From: a bacterium
GTDB taxonomy: Bacteria > Bacteroidota > Ignavibacteria > Kapaibacteriales > UBA2268
Length of the DNA: 56,256 nucleotides
Direction: 5' to 3'
NCBI GenBank assembly: GCA_030431515.1
Contig: JAUIIX010000013.1
Location: forward strand, 1-56,256
Shown here: positions 1 through 8,967 of the stretch, in pieces
Layout: every line of letters begins with the position of its first letter
How positions within the stretch are numbered: the stretch's first letter is position 1
Program-made: the position numbers and the translations under genes
The notes under the pieces: model-generated
What the model was told of the DNA's origin: nothing
Databases searched by the model: none
What the model saw: only the letters and a program-made list of their open reading frames with translations

Positions 1-2
1 TA

Positions 3-401
3 AATTTCTTAGATATTGGTTATGAAGATGGTGATACAGTAATGTTGAAAATATCATTTAAAGCAGTTCCAATTGCGAGAGCTCCTGGATTATTTATTGA
101 TAATATGAGAATGGATGCCATTAGTGATGTAGTTAATACTATCAGTACTGAATTAAGTGTTTATCCAAACCCAACAGTTGATGAAATAAATGTTAATTAT
201 GAAGTTTTATCTTCTTCAAATATTAAGATTGAAGTTATAGATTTACTTTCTAATAATATTATTTCGATTGATAAAGGATTTATGAAATATGGTGCTTATT
301 CTGAAAATATAAAATTATCAGAATTATCAACAGGAACTTATTTTGTTAGAGTTTCTAATGGAATTCAACAAAAAATGATACCTTTCTCAGTTTCTAAGTA
401 A
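3..401 (+). CDS. C-terminal part of a T9SS-secreted protein (5' partial)
   Basis: The reading frame is open from the first bases of the window, so the gene begins upstream; the ATG at 42 is internal. The last ~80 residues form a type A type IX secretion sorting domain: VYPNPTVDEINV, a beta-rich middle, then LSELSTGTYFVRV and a basic C-terminal strand ending in FSVSK. In this family the domain directs the protein across the outer membrane and is then removed or swapped for a surface anchor. Nothing of the functional N-terminal part is in the window. A strong terminator follows directly. Confidence 0.85.
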   Translation, partial: NFLDIGYEDGDTVMLKISFKAVPIARAPGLFIDNMRMDAISDVVNTISTELSVYPNPTVDEINVNYEVLSSSNIKIEVIDLLSNNIISIDKGFMKYGAYSENIKLSELSTGTYFVRVSNGIQQKMIPFSVSK

Positions 402-410
402 AATTATATT

Positions 411-449
411 AACAAAAGAGCATTAATTTGCTCTTTTGTTTTTTATTTT
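411..449 (+). terminator. Rho-independent terminator
   Basis: A perfect 11-bp stem (411-421 with 430-440) encloses an 8-base loop and is followed by a T-rich run. It lies 10 bases after the stop of the T9SS cargo gene. The stem is A/T-rich on its left side, so it may also work in reverse. Confidence 0.85.
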
Positions 450-553
450 TGTAATTTTGTATTTAACTCCTACCTGCAGCAAATAAAGAAGAACTTTCTC
501 TTGTCTATGGCATAATATTTGCCAACTTTATTTGTATATAAATAATTAAAGAA

Positions 554-1603
554 ATGATAAACAGAAGAAAATTTTTATTCTTAAGTGGTAGTGGTCTATT
601 AGCTTCTAATTTGTTAGCAGCTAAAAACTTATCTCCTCAAACAGTTGGTGTTTATGATTCAGTTCCGAATCAGAAAGCTATTTTAGTGCCAAAAAGATTG
701 AGAGAAGGTTCAAAGATAGCCATTACAGCTCCTGCATCACCTACTTCGATGGGAGAAATTTCTAAGGGAGTGAAAACTTTCAAATCATTAGCTTGTGATG
801 TAGTTGTAGGTGATACAATCGCAAAACAAGGGAATAATTATAGATATTTCTCAGCACCTGAAGATGAAAGAGTAACAGAACTAATGGGATTTATTGAAGA
901 TGAATCAGTAGATGCAATAGTTTGTGGTAGAGGTGGTTATGGAGTAATGAGAATACTTGATAAATTAGACTATGATATTATCAGAAAGAATCCTAAGATT
1001 ATAATTGGATTTAGTGATATTACAGCTTTGCTTAATGCAGTTTATGCAAAGTCTGGTTTAGTTAGTTATCACGGTCCTGTCGCATCTTCATCATTTAATA
1101 GTTTTACTACAAGTCATCTTAAAGATATGTTCTTTACTACTGAAAATCTTAAGTTTGAAAGTAATTCTGCATTAATTATGCAAGAAGGAGTTACAGAAGG
1201 AATGTTAGTAGGTGGAAATTTAAAAATGATAGTTTCTACTTTAGGTACTCCTTATGAAATAGATACTACAGATGCTATATTATTTTTAGAAGATGTAGGT
1301 GAGCATCCTTATATGATTGATAGAATGCTGACTCAATTAAGATTAGCAGGGAAATTAGATACTTGTAAGGGGTTTGTCTTTGGAATATTTAAAAATATGA
1401 ATGAAAGAAAACCATTTTTCCCTAATTACTCTTATACTATTAAAGAAGTAGTAGAACAATTAATTGTACCTTATGGGAAACCAGTCCTAATGAATATGCC
1501 AATTGGACATATTGAAAACAAAATTACCTTGCCTATTGGAATTAATGCAATTTTAAATGCAAACAAGAAGTTTATTGAATTAGTTGAGAATCCAGTAGTT
1601 TAA
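554..1603 (+). CDS. LD-carboxypeptidase / MccF-like serine peptidase (S66 family)
   Basis: This 349-residue protein belongs to peptidase family S66, which removes the terminal D-alanine from tetrapeptides during peptidoglycan recycling; some members (MccF) cleave microcin derivatives instead. The family marks are visible: ITAPASP near residue 57, CGRGGYGVMRIL near 124, the nucleophile region IIGFSDITALL (Ser about 154), the LFLEDVGEHPYMIDRML stretch carrying the catalytic Glu, and PIGHI near the end carrying the His. The N-terminus, NRRKFLFLSG followed by a hydrophobic segment, looks like a twin-arginine export signal. Most characterised LD-carboxypeptidases are cytoplasmic, so an exported form would act on the wall from outside. 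Which substrate it uses cannot be read from the sequence. Confidence 0.88.
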   Translation: MINRRKFLFLSGSGLLASNLLAAKNLSPQTVGVYDSVPNQKAILVPKRLREGSKIAITAPASPTSMGEISKGVKTFKSLACDVVVGDTIAKQGNNYRYFSAPEDERVTELMGFIEDESVDAIVCGRGGYGVMRILDKLDYDIIRKNPKIIIGFSDITALLNAVYAKSGLVSYHGPVASSSFNSFTTSHLKDMFFTTENLKFESNSALIMQEGVTEGMLVGGNLKMIVSTLGTPYEIDTTDAILFLEDVGEHPYMIDRMLTQLRLAGKLDTCKGFVFGIFKNMNERKPFFPNYSYTIKEVVEQLIVPYGKPVLMNMPIGHIENKITLPIGINAILNANKKFIELVENPVV

Positions 1604-1630
1604 AAGCATATAATAGATAAAATTTAATTA

Positions 1631-1665
1631 AAACACAATATAAAGAATATATTGTGTTTTTTTTC
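1631..1665 (+). terminator. Rho-independent terminator
   Basis: A 12-bp stem (1631-1642 with 1648-1659) with a 5-base loop is followed by a T run. It ends the LD-carboxypeptidase unit before bcp. Confidence 0.8.
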
Positions 1666-1702
1666 GTCTATAGTTAAATTATTGAAATAAAAAGGGAATA
1701 AA

Positions 1703-2167
1703 ATGGATTTAAAAAAAGGTGATATTGCTCCAGATTTTTCTGCTGAAATTAATGGTGGTAAAACTATTAAATTAAGTGATTATAAAGGAAAAAATTTAGT
1801 TTTATATTTTTATCCAAAAGACAATACTTCAGGATGCACAAAAGAAGCGTGTGAGTTCAGAGATAATATGGATGAGTTAGCTAATAATAATGTTGAAGTA
1901 TTAGGTGTTTCTCCAGACTCTATTACTTCACATGAAAAATTTATTGAAAAATTTAATTTGAATTTTAACTTAGTATCTGATCCTGATAATTCAATTTCTA
2001 CTGCTTATGGTGCTTATGGAGAAAAATCTATGTATGGAAGAAAATATATGGGTATTATAAGAAGTACATTCTTGATTAATAAAGAAGGTGTAATTGAAGA
2101 TGTATGGTATAAAGTTAGAGTAAATGGTCATGTAGATGCAGTTAAGAAATCTATTTCCGGATTATAA
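1703..2167 (+). CDS. bcp: Thiol peroxidase Bcp/PrxQ
   Basis: A 154-residue atypical 2-Cys peroxiredoxin of the Bcp/PrxQ class, which reduces hydrogen peroxide and organic hydroperoxides in the cytoplasm and is recycled by thioredoxin. The active-site segment YPKDNTSGCTKEACEFRD places the peroxidatic Cys at 45 and the resolving Cys at 50, the same positions as in E. coli Bcp. Length is normal and no signal peptide is seen. A purine-rich AAAAAGGG stretch lies just before the ATG. The next gene starts one base after the stop, so the two are probably co-transcribed and form a small redox unit. Confidence 0.95.
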   Translation: MDLKKGDIAPDFSAEINGGKTIKLSDYKGKNLVLYFYPKDNTSGCTKEACEFRDNMDELANNNVEVLGVSPDSITSHEKFIEKFNLNFNLVSDPDNSISTAYGAYGEKSMYGRKYMGIIRSTFLINKEGVIEDVWYKVRVNGHVDAVKKSISGL

Positions 2168-2168
2168 A

Positions 2169-2855
2169 ATGAAGACGATATTTTTATTATTAATTATAAG
2201 TACTTATATAATGCAAGCAAAAAAAGAGATTATTTATGTTTTTGACCCTTTCTGTACTTGGTGTTACGCAATGAGTGATGTGGTTGAAAGGATTGAAAAT
2301 GAATATAGTGAAGATTTTACATTTGTTGCTAAAACAGGTGGAATGATCTTAGGTGATAGTGTTGGTTCTATAAATGATAATTTTTCATTTTTGAAGACAG
2401 CTTATCAAAAAGTAGAAGATCATACAGGAACACAATTTGGTCCGAGTTTTAAGAAAGATGTTTTAGAAGTAGGTGATTATGTAATTAGCTCATTAGAGCC
2501 ATCAATTGCGATGACAGTATTCAAATCATTAGATGAGAAGAATGCTATTAAGTTTTTGCATAAACTTCAAGAGGCCTTTTACTTTGATGGAAAGGATATT
2601 AAAGATAAAGTTGTTTTATCAGAATTGGCAAGTCAATTTGGAGTTGATAAATCTGAATTTGTAAAGAGATTTGAAGACCCTAAATATCTTGATATGACAA
2701 ATGAAGAATTTGCAGAAGTTGGTAAATGGGGGGTAAGTGGATATCCAGCTATATTCCTGCGTGATGGTGAAAATCTATATAGAGTATCTTCTGGGTATCA
2801 GTATTTTATGGATTTAAAAAATATAATGATACAGATTAAAGGACAAACGAAATAA
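2169..2855 (+). CDS. Exported DsbA-family (FrnE-like) thioredoxin-fold protein
   Basis: I place the start at the ATG at 2169, one base after the bcp stop, because it gives a clean Sec signal peptide (KTIFLLLIISTYIMQA). An in-frame start at 2136 would lie inside bcp. The 228-residue product has the DsbA active site FDPFCTWCYAMSD right after the signal and the cis-proline motif SGYPAIFL near residue 195, with a helical insertion between. The FDP-C-x-W-CY form is typical of the FrnE-like branch of DsbA proteins. It probably handles thiol-disulfide exchange in the periplasm; oxidase versus isomerase/reductase activity cannot be decided. Confidence 0.85.
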   Translation: MKTIFLLLIISTYIMQAKKEIIYVFDPFCTWCYAMSDVVERIENEYSEDFTFVAKTGGMILGDSVGSINDNFSFLKTAYQKVEDHTGTQFGPSFKKDVLEVGDYVISSLEPSIAMTVFKSLDEKNAIKFLHKLQEAFYFDGKDIKDKVVLSELASQFGVDKSEFVKRFEDPKYLDMTNEEFAEVGKWGVSGYPAIFLRDGENLYRVSSGYQYFMDLKNIMIQIKGQTK

Positions 2856-2856
2856 T

Positions 2857-2889
2857 AAAAAAAACCTTCTAATTTTAGAAGGTTTTTTT
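2857..2889. terminator. Bidirectional terminator between convergent genes
   Basis: A 7-bp G/C-containing stem (2865-2871 with 2876-2882) is flanked by A8 on the left and T7 on the right. It can therefore stop transcripts from both the DsbA-like gene and the convergent lolA-like gene. Confidence 0.85.
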
Positions 2890-3475
2890 ATCTTAAATCT
2901 ATTACTTCAATATCATCGGAAATATTCGGTTCAAAATTTTTATTTACTTTAATATTAATATTTAATTTTTCAATTAGCCATTCTTCATCCATATCTTCAA
3001 AGTAAATTGATTTTATGTTTTTATTTTCATCTAAAAATAACTTATAAGAAAAATCTGTTTTTTCATTAACCAAACTTAATTCATATTTAGCGTCTGACTC
3101 AGTAGAATTTATAGTATTCAAACTTAGTACTTTAGATTGATTAATTTCAGAAAAAAATAAATTTTCGATACTAACTGATTTTAATTCTTTAAATTCAGAA
3201 ATCAAAATAGATTTTTGTGGAATTGAATAATTCCAAACTGTTTTGCCATCACAAGAAATAATTCTACTACCCATTGATATCCTATATTTATTGCCCTTCA
3301 AAGCAATTAATTCACCTTTTATATCAGAATTCTGAGCATTTGAGTATGATATTTCAATTGATTCAATATTCTTATATTTTGATTTTAATTCCTTAAAGAT
3401 TGAATTTTTATCAATTGAATAAGCTTGATTTACAAATAATAATATTAGTAACATCTTAGTTAATTTTAGCATCAA
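2888..3475 (-). CDS. LolA-like outer-membrane lipoprotein carrier protein
   Basis: A 195-residue exported protein with a signal peptide (LTKMLLILLFVNQAYS). After it comes the LolA-type beta layout, including the family hallmark ISCDGKTVWNYSIPQKSIL (about residues 72-90). LolA proteins shuttle lipoproteins through the periplasm from the LolCDE exporter to the outer membrane; the absence of a lipobox fits a soluble carrier. The start overlaps the end of the upstream DUF3108 gene by 20 bases, a sign of translational coupling. This is the last gene of a four-gene minus-strand run whose first genes encode surface and outer-membrane proteins. Sequence drift in this family is high, so a related LolA-fold role is possible. 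Confidence 0.8.
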   Translation of the reverse strand: MMLKLTKMLLILLFVNQAYSIDKNSIFKELKSKYKNIESIEISYSNAQNSDIKGELIALKGNKYRISMGSRIISCDGKTVWNYSIPQKSILISEFKELKSVSIENLFFSEINQSKVLSLNTINSTESDAKYELSLVNEKTDFSYKLFLDENKNIKSIYFEDMDEEWLIEKLNINIKVNKNFEPNISDDIEVIDLR

Positions 3476-4223
3476 TTTTACCTCTCACCCCTTTGTACTT
3501 TGTTAGTTCAGCACCAACAAAACCTATTAATATTTGAGTTCCAACTTTAACTGGAATTTTTCTGTCATCATCTGAAAGCCATATAATTATTCTACCTTCA
3601 TTTTTGAATAGTCCACCTTCTTTTACAAGTGGTTCCACAATTACAGTTCGAAATTTACCAGCTTCTACTTCTATTGTTTCTCTACCTAATATTTTAACAT
3701 CTAAGTTGTAAGTGGAATCTTTATAAAAGTTTTTTAAAGGAATAATATCTCCTTTTTTCATATTTTTTAAGTCAAGTGTTCTTAAGTAATAAAAAGCACT
3801 AACTATATCATGAACATATTCTGGAGTATCATAAGTACCTTTTTTTGTAATAGCTTTGTTGTTTATCTGGTCAAATTTTGTATAAATATCTCTACTATAA
3901 TTTCCTTCTCTAATTCTTTGAGAATACTCCCATGGAAATATACCATCAATGTCTAATTTTGTGTTATAAGCATCTCTTACTTTGTAAATCCACTCTAATG
4001 ATGCTAAAGATTTAACAACAAAATTAACATTATAACTTTTTCTGTCATTGACAAGAACAGGATCTTTGGAAACTTCAAAGTAACCAGTACCTGCTTTGAG
4101 AAATTTATATCCTATGTCATATTCTAATTTTTCACCTAATCCAAATGCTTCATTCTTTATTTGTCTTAAGTCTTGAGAAAATAAATTAAGTGAAAATAAT
4201 ATAATAATTATTAGTGTTTTCAT
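3456..4223 (-). CDS. DUF3108 family exported protein
   Basis: A 255-residue protein with a signal peptide (MKTLIIIILFSLNLFS), then the DUF3108 opening FGLGEKLEYDIGYKFLKAGTG. Later DUF3108 features are YNTKLDIDGIFPW, the SAFYYLRTLDL segment near 140, and a C-terminal stretch WLSDDDRKIPVKV. DUF3108 proteins are predicted periplasmic beta-sheet proteins related in fold to LolA/LolB-type lipid binders; no reaction is established. It overlaps the lolA-like gene downstream, which supports an envelope-trafficking role. A second, diverged DUF3108 gene lies at 11429-12208. Confidence 0.85.
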   Translation of the reverse strand: MKTLIIIILFSLNLFSQDLRQIKNEAFGLGEKLEYDIGYKFLKAGTGYFEVSKDPVLVNDRKSYNVNFVVKSLASLEWIYKVRDAYNTKLDIDGIFPWEYSQRIREGNYSRDIYTKFDQINNKAITKKGTYDTPEYVHDIVSAFYYLRTLDLKNMKKGDIIPLKNFYKDSTYNLDVKILGRETIEVEAGKFRTVIVEPLVKEGGLFKNEGRIIIWLSDDDRKIPVKVGTQILIGFVGAELTKYKGVRGKIDAKIN

Positions 4224-4265
4224 TTTTTCCTTTTTATATAATACTTATTATTTAGAGTATTTGTT

Positions 4266-5009
4266 TCAATTGATTTTGATTCCGTAGTAATATTTTAATC
4301 CAAAATTAATAAGATATGTGTTAATATCCGAATTATTAATTGTATTATTCAAATTATTTGAAAATGAAATAAATGGTGATATATAAGTTGGATAGTTTAA
4401 CTGTATATCATAAGAAATGTTAAATGAAATTATTATTAAATTATTTGAATTAAAATTTTCTTCATCAAAAACAACACTTGATTTTTCACCATTTCTGAAT
4501 GTGTACCAATTTGGAGAAATAACATTTTGTTGAAATTTATGATTTGAGTTTATTTCAAGATTATATGCTAAGGATAAAGCAAGATTAAGTTTATCATAAA
4601 TCCTATATTTAGAAGCAAGGTGTAAGGATAAATATTTATTGTTTATTTCATAATTATTTTTAAGATTTAGTATGCTTCCATTAAATATAGGATATGATTC
4701 ATTTGTACTAAAAAAATCCGACATTGTAGAATAACTCGCTATGATATTAAAGGTTAAGTCTTCTCTATACCAGTGTTCAGCTTCTAAATAAATATTAAAA
4801 TTATTACCTTCGCCTGATTTGAATTGTGCATTATTAATAAGTTGATGATTAATATTAATATTACCATTATGATTAGAAAGTCCGTAAGAAAGACCACCAG
4901 CTATATAAGTTTTTGGGATATTGAATGGTAATCTATTATCTACTTCCCAATCAAAAGATTGTGAAGTTAAGTGAATACTTGATAAAATTAAAAAGATTAA
5001 GTATTTCAT
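4266..5009 (-). CDS. Putative outer-membrane beta-barrel protein
   Basis: A 247-residue protein with a short signal peptide (MKYLIFLILSSIHLTSQS) followed by alternating polar/hydrophobic strands rich in Tyr, Asn and Ile. It ends in a strand containing FGLKYYYGIKIN. This pattern is typical of 8-10 stranded outer-membrane barrels of Bacteroidota, but I recognise no named family. The start codon overlaps the stop of the upstream T9SS cargo gene in an ATGA junction, so the two are translated as a pair. This suggests the barrel serves as anchor, receptor or channel partner for that surface protein. Confidence 0.6.
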   Translation of the reverse strand: MKYLIFLILSSIHLTSQSFDWEVDNRLPFNIPKTYIAGGLSYGLSNHNGNININHQLINNAQFKSGEGNNFNIYLEAEHWYREDLTFNIIASYSTMSDFFSTNESYPIFNGSILNLKNNYEINNKYLSLHLASKYRIYDKLNLALSLAYNLEINSNHKFQQNVISPNWYTFRNGEKSSVVFDEENFNSNNLIIISFNISYDIQLNYPTYISPFISFSNNLNNTINNSDINTYLINFGLKYYYGIKIN

Positions 5010-7258
5010 TTAGATATTATTATTGGAATATTATTAATAGAGTCATCGCTAATTATTTTTACAAAGTAAATACCACTTGGGTAATTCGTTGTATTAAAAT
5101 ATATTTTTTCAATTTCATTATTCAGAGTGTAGTAATCAGTATATATGAGACGACCAAAAGAATTTGAAATAGAAATATTAACAGTTTGAGATTTACTTTC
5201 TGATTTATTAATATTCAAATAGAAATTATTGATAACAGGGTTTGGAGTAACAGTTGTTATTATTTTATTCTCAAAATTATAGTATATTTGGTCAATATTA
5301 GGAATTGAATCTGCTGTAACTTTACCAGATTTAATACTTATTGGTAATAAATCATCACAATTGGCATCTGCAAATTTCGGAGATTCTAATATTAAAGTAG
5401 ATTCTTTATCATATCCTATAAATGTGTTAAAATATAGATTAATCAAAGTATCAGAATTAACAAAGCTATTGGGTTGAGGCATTAAAATAGATATATTTTT
5501 GCTTCCTTCATCTCCTGAAATTGTAGTCAGATTATCAGAATTTAATGAACTGGTATTTAATGTAGAAAATGTTGAAAACTGAATCAAAGTAGGATTATAT
5601 GTTAACTTGGCTATAAACCTATCACTGTTTGAGATATTACTTTGAGAAAGTAAAATAGGTACTTTTATTAATGAACCTGGCTTAAATTTAATATTCGGAA
5701 TACTTAACATTACTTCATTTGCTTGAATTAAATTTGCTTTGACTATTATTCTAACAGTATCTTTAGGTTTAGATTGATTTGTAATTAAATAAATTGTAGA
5801 TAAATAAACTCCGTATTTTTTAATATCAAGTGGTTGAAAAGTTAAATTAAGGGTAGCAAAGTCACCTTCTTCTATTAAGTATCTATCTATTTCTATCCTA
5901 AAATTATTATCATCAATGAAATAATCAATTATTTCCAAATTTACATTTCCAGAATTAACTAATTTTATTTCTGTGGCTCTTTCTGTTTCGCAAGGACCAA
6001 AAGAAGATATTGTCCCTAAATCTAAAGTGTCAGAAGGAATATTTAACCTAGGTTCTATTCCTCTACCAGTTAATTTAATTCTAATATATTTGTGTTTATT
6101 TTCTTGAAAACCACTTATCTTATGCTTTATTAAATCAGTCTCGATTAATAATTCTGAATCAAATATTCCTTTTTCTTTAATTAATAAATCAAAATTAATA
6201 TCAAATTTATCATCTATTTTTAAATATTTATTAAGTTTAGAAAATGTAGATGAAATATTTTGAGTATTAATTGTAGCACTATTAATATTAAAATTAATAT
6301 TAGATAAGTTTTGAATTATTGCAGAAACATTAATTTTTTCATTTGTTCTTATATCACCTAAGTTAATTGTAGTCGGTATATTGGTAAATTGATAATTAGA
6401 TTCAATAATGTTGTATTTAAAATCTACTCCGAAACCAGTGATTTGACTTGTCCTCTCAATTAAAGAATCATTATCAAAAAAAGGTAAATCAGCTGTAAAA
6501 GAATATAGAGCAGTATCTGCTCCTCTATCATTTGGTTTATATCGAATATTAGTTAACTCTGGTTCATTTCCAGGGTTAGTTCTTGAAGCTAGTTTGAAAG
6601 GGATATTAATTAATTCAGGAAAAAATTCCTGTCCATTTGTAATTGATGTTTTTACAGTAAAAGATTGACTTATTATATCAACAAAATCAAAGGTAGAGTT
6701 ATTTCTAAAATAAATTTGTTTAGTGATTAATTGGTCTGTATCAATAAAAACCGAATCAAATGATATTGTATCTTTATAAATGTCAAAGAATAAATCCGTA
6801 GATCGACCATATAAGAAAAAAGTATCTTGAAATACTAAAGTATTAGGGTCTTGTAGGTCTTTAGATAGACCTATATATAAGAATGCAGCCATTTCACCGA
6901 TTTCTTCTACTTGTGGAATGCTCAAATTATCAGAAAAAGCTAGTGCAAGTTCATATTTTTCATTAGGTAAAAATCTTTTAGAAGAAGAAGGAACATTTTT
7001 TTCAAAAGCAAAGTGTGTATCGCCATAACCTTTAGCTATTACAGTTGCGAAAGTAGGAGCAACATTACCAAGGTATAAAGTATCAGGTGTATTATTTTCA
7101 ATTACTATATATCTAATTACTTTATCGTTTTTATAAAATCTAATACCAAAGTCAATTGAATCAGAGACTTCTGATTTTGGATAAATTTTTACATTTGCAT
7201 TCAATTTTAATGAAACAAATACGTTAATAATGAGTATATATAATATGAGTTTTATCAA
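5006..7258 (-). CDS. T9SS-sorted surface protein with ASH-like repeats and a cohesin-like domain
   Basis: A 750-residue exported protein. A signal peptide (about residues 1-21) is followed by beta-sandwich repeats of the ASH/HYDIN type; one is recognisable near 430-490 (DTLDLGTISSFGPC, LVNSGNVNLEIIDY). A cohesin-like segment lies near 530-650 (VPILLSQSNISNSDRFIAKL). A type A T9SS sorting domain ends the protein (VTPNPVINNFYLNI, TNYPSGIYFVKI). Such proteins are exported through the T9SS and held on the cell surface. The role of the repeats here (adhesion, scaffold, matrix) is unknown. It starts a four-gene operon with a barrel, a DUF3108 protein and a LolA-like carrier. Confidence 0.8.
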   Translation of the reverse strand: MIKLILYILIINVFVSLKLNANVKIYPKSEVSDSIDFGIRFYKNDKVIRYIVIENNTPDTLYLGNVAPTFATVIAKGYGDTHFAFEKNVPSSSKRFLPNEKYELALAFSDNLSIPQVEEIGEMAAFLYIGLSKDLQDPNTLVFQDTFFLYGRSTDLFFDIYKDTISFDSVFIDTDQLITKQIYFRNNSTFDFVDIISQSFTVKTSITNGQEFFPELINIPFKLASRTNPGNEPELTNIRYKPNDRGADTALYSFTADLPFFDNDSLIERTSQITGFGVDFKYNIIESNYQFTNIPTTINLGDIRTNEKINVSAIIQNLSNINFNINSATINTQNISSTFSKLNKYLKIDDKFDINFDLLIKEKGIFDSELLIETDLIKHKISGFQENKHKYIRIKLTGRGIEPRLNIPSDTLDLGTISSFGPCETERATEIKLVNSGNVNLEIIDYFIDDNNFRIEIDRYLIEEGDFATLNLTFQPLDIKKYGVYLSTIYLITNQSKPKDTVRIIVKANLIQANEVMLSIPNIKFKPGSLIKVPILLSQSNISNSDRFIAKLTYNPTLIQFSTFSTLNTSSLNSDNLTTISGDEGSKNISILMPQPNSFVNSDTLINLYFNTFIGYDKESTLILESPKFADANCDDLLPISIKSGKVTADSIPNIDQIYYNFENKIITTVTPNPVINNFYLNINKSESKSQTVNISISNSFGRLIYTDYYTLNNEIEKIYFNTTNYPSGIYFVKIISDDSINNIPIIISK

Positions 7259-7353
7259 TTTTATTAAAGTTTATATTAATTTTGTTAATTTGGTAAAATT
7301 ATAATAACAATTTTACGAAAAATGCTACTAAATAAAAAATTTGGAGATTTATT

Positions 7354-8085
7354 ATGAATAAAATTACACTTTTTGCTGGAATTCTTTTTCTATTTACAGT
7401 TTCAGCTTTTGCACAACCTAAAATCGAGATAATAGGTGGAGATACTTATAATTGGGGAGATGTAAAACTTTCTGAAGGTCCTTTGAAAGCGACTGTGAAA
7501 ATCAAAAATTCTGGTACAGAAGAGTTGTTGATTCAAAATGTAAAACCATCATGTGGTTGTACTACAGCACCATTAGATAAAGATAGACTTAAACCTGGTG
7601 AAACTGCAAAATTAGATATTACTTTGAAAATTAGTCATGGCGGTACTATATCTAAATCAATAAGAATTGCATCAAATGACCCTAAAGTTCCTAATAAGAA
7701 TTTAACTATTTCTGCAAATGTTATAGAAATGTTGAAAATAGAACCAACATCATATATTAGATTCAAAGAACTACAAGTTGGTAAAGAATCTATGGCTTCT
7801 TTGTCTTTGTTTAATAATGACAAAATGCCTATGAAAGTAAAGAAAAGTAATATTGAACCATCTTATATGATTGTAAATTTTGTTACAGCTAAAGGTGAAG
7901 TAATGAATAATGAAGCAGTTATTGCTCCTGGTCAAAAAATAGATTTGAGAGTAAAAGTTACTCCTCAAGCTTCAGGATATTTTAAATCAAAAATTACTTT
8001 AACATCTGATCATCCAGATCATAAATTAATAGAAGTAAGTGGATATGGAAATGTTAATGAATCACCTTTATTTAACGCAAAATAA
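7354..8085 (+). CDS. DUF1573 domain protein, exported
   Basis: A 243-residue protein with a signal peptide (ITLFAGILFLFTVSAFA). The DUF1573 domain (about 30-125) shows its usual core: YNWGDVKLSEGP, VKIKNSGTEELLI, then KPSCGCTTAP with the paired cysteines, then LKPGETAKLDITL. A second immunoglobulin-like domain follows. DUF1573 domains are periplasmic or surface Ig-like modules that are common in Bacteroidota; their function is not established. A GGAG-type ribosome binding site lies about 11 bases before the ATG. The gene is divergent from the cargo operon, across an AT-rich 95-bp gap, and ends in its own terminator. Confidence 0.88.
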   Translation: MNKITLFAGILFLFTVSAFAQPKIEIIGGDTYNWGDVKLSEGPLKATVKIKNSGTEELLIQNVKPSCGCTTAPLDKDRLKPGETAKLDITLKISHGGTISKSIRIASNDPKVPNKNLTISANVIEMLKIEPTSYIRFKELQVGKESMASLSLFNNDKMPMKVKKSNIEPSYMIVNFVTAKGEVMNNEAVIAPGQKIDLRVKVTPQASGYFKSKITLTSDHPDHKLIEVSGYGNVNESPLFNAK

Positions 8086-8108
8086 ATTGAAATAAGAATA
8101 ATATTATA

Positions 8109-8146
8109 AATCAATCCATTACTCGTTTAGTGGATTGATTTTTTAT
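8109..8146 (+). terminator. Rho-independent terminator
   Basis: A 10-bp stem (8109-8118 with 8131-8140) has a 12-base loop and a T-rich tail. It separates the DUF1573 gene from the ZIP transporter gene. Confidence 0.75.
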
Positions 8147-8160
8147 TATTTATAGGAATT

Positions 8161-8967
8161 ATGGATAATAATATACTATTTGCATTTGCTTTAACTATGT
8201 TTGCAGGTTTATCTACCGGTATTGGTAGTGCAATAGCTATTTTTACGAATAAGACTAATAGAACATTTTTATCTTTTTCTTTAGGTTTTTCAGCAGGAGT
8301 AATGGTTTATGTTTCTTTTGTTGAAATATTTTTTAAAGCGAAAACATCATTAATAAGTGCATTTGGTGAAACTTCTGGTGAAATTTATACTGTACTATCT
8401 TTTTTTGGAGGAATTTTTGTAATACTAATAATAGATGCATTAATTCCAAGTGCAGAAAATCCTCACGAAATCCATTTTGTTGAAGAAATTTCCCATGAAG
8501 AATTTAAGAATAAAAAATTAATGAGAATGGGCTCGTTTACTGCTTTAGCAATAGCAATACATAATTTCCCTGAAGGACTTGCAACTTTTACTGCTGCTAT
8601 TACAGACCCTACTTTAGGTATTCCAATAGCAATTGCTATAGCGATTCACAATATTCCTGAGGGAATCGCTGTTTCTGTACCAATTTATTATGCTACTGGT
8701 GATAAAAAGAAAGCTTTTTGGTATTCTTTTGCCTCTGGATTAGCAGAACCAATTGGTGCCTTAATTGGATTTTTGATTTTGATGCCTTACTTTAATGATG
8801 CTACATTTGGAGTAGTATTTGCCGCAGTTGGTGGTATTATGGTCTTTATTTCTATTGATGAATTAATTCCTACTGCCAGGGAGTATGACTCTGGACATAA
8901 GTCTATTTATGGTTTCATATCTGGAATGGGAGTAATGGCTTTAAGTTTATTATTATTCAAATTATAA
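8161..8967 (+). CDS. zupT: ZIP-family metal transporter, ZupT-like
   Basis: A 268-residue inner-membrane protein with about eight hydrophobic segments. The two metal-site motifs of the GufA/ZupT branch are present: HNFPEGLATF (His about 134) and HNIPEGIAVSVP (His about 163), plus an acidic EIHFVEEISHEE loop before them. ZupT imports zinc and, more broadly, ferrous iron and other divalent cations. AGGA lies before the ATG. The following barrel gene begins directly after the stop codon, so a shared transcript is likely. Confidence 0.92.
   Translation: MDNNILFAFALTMFAGLSTGIGSAIAIFTNKTNRTFLSFSLGFSAGVMVYVSFVEIFFKAKTSLISAFGETSGEIYTVLSFFGGIFVILIIDALIPSAENPHEIHFVEEISHEEFKNKKLMRMGSFTALAIAIHNFPEGLATFTAAITDPTLGIPIAIAIAIHNIPEGIAVSVPIYYATGDKKKAFWYSFASGLAEPIGALIGFLILMPYFNDATFGVVFAAVGGIMVFISIDELIPTAREYDSGHKSIYGFISGMGVMALSLLLFKL

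Noticed and set aside
7277-7284. TAATTTTG, a match to the TAnnTTTG promoter box before the DUF1573 gene.
   Set aside because: No -33 box at the right distance; such matches are frequent in this AT-rich DNA.
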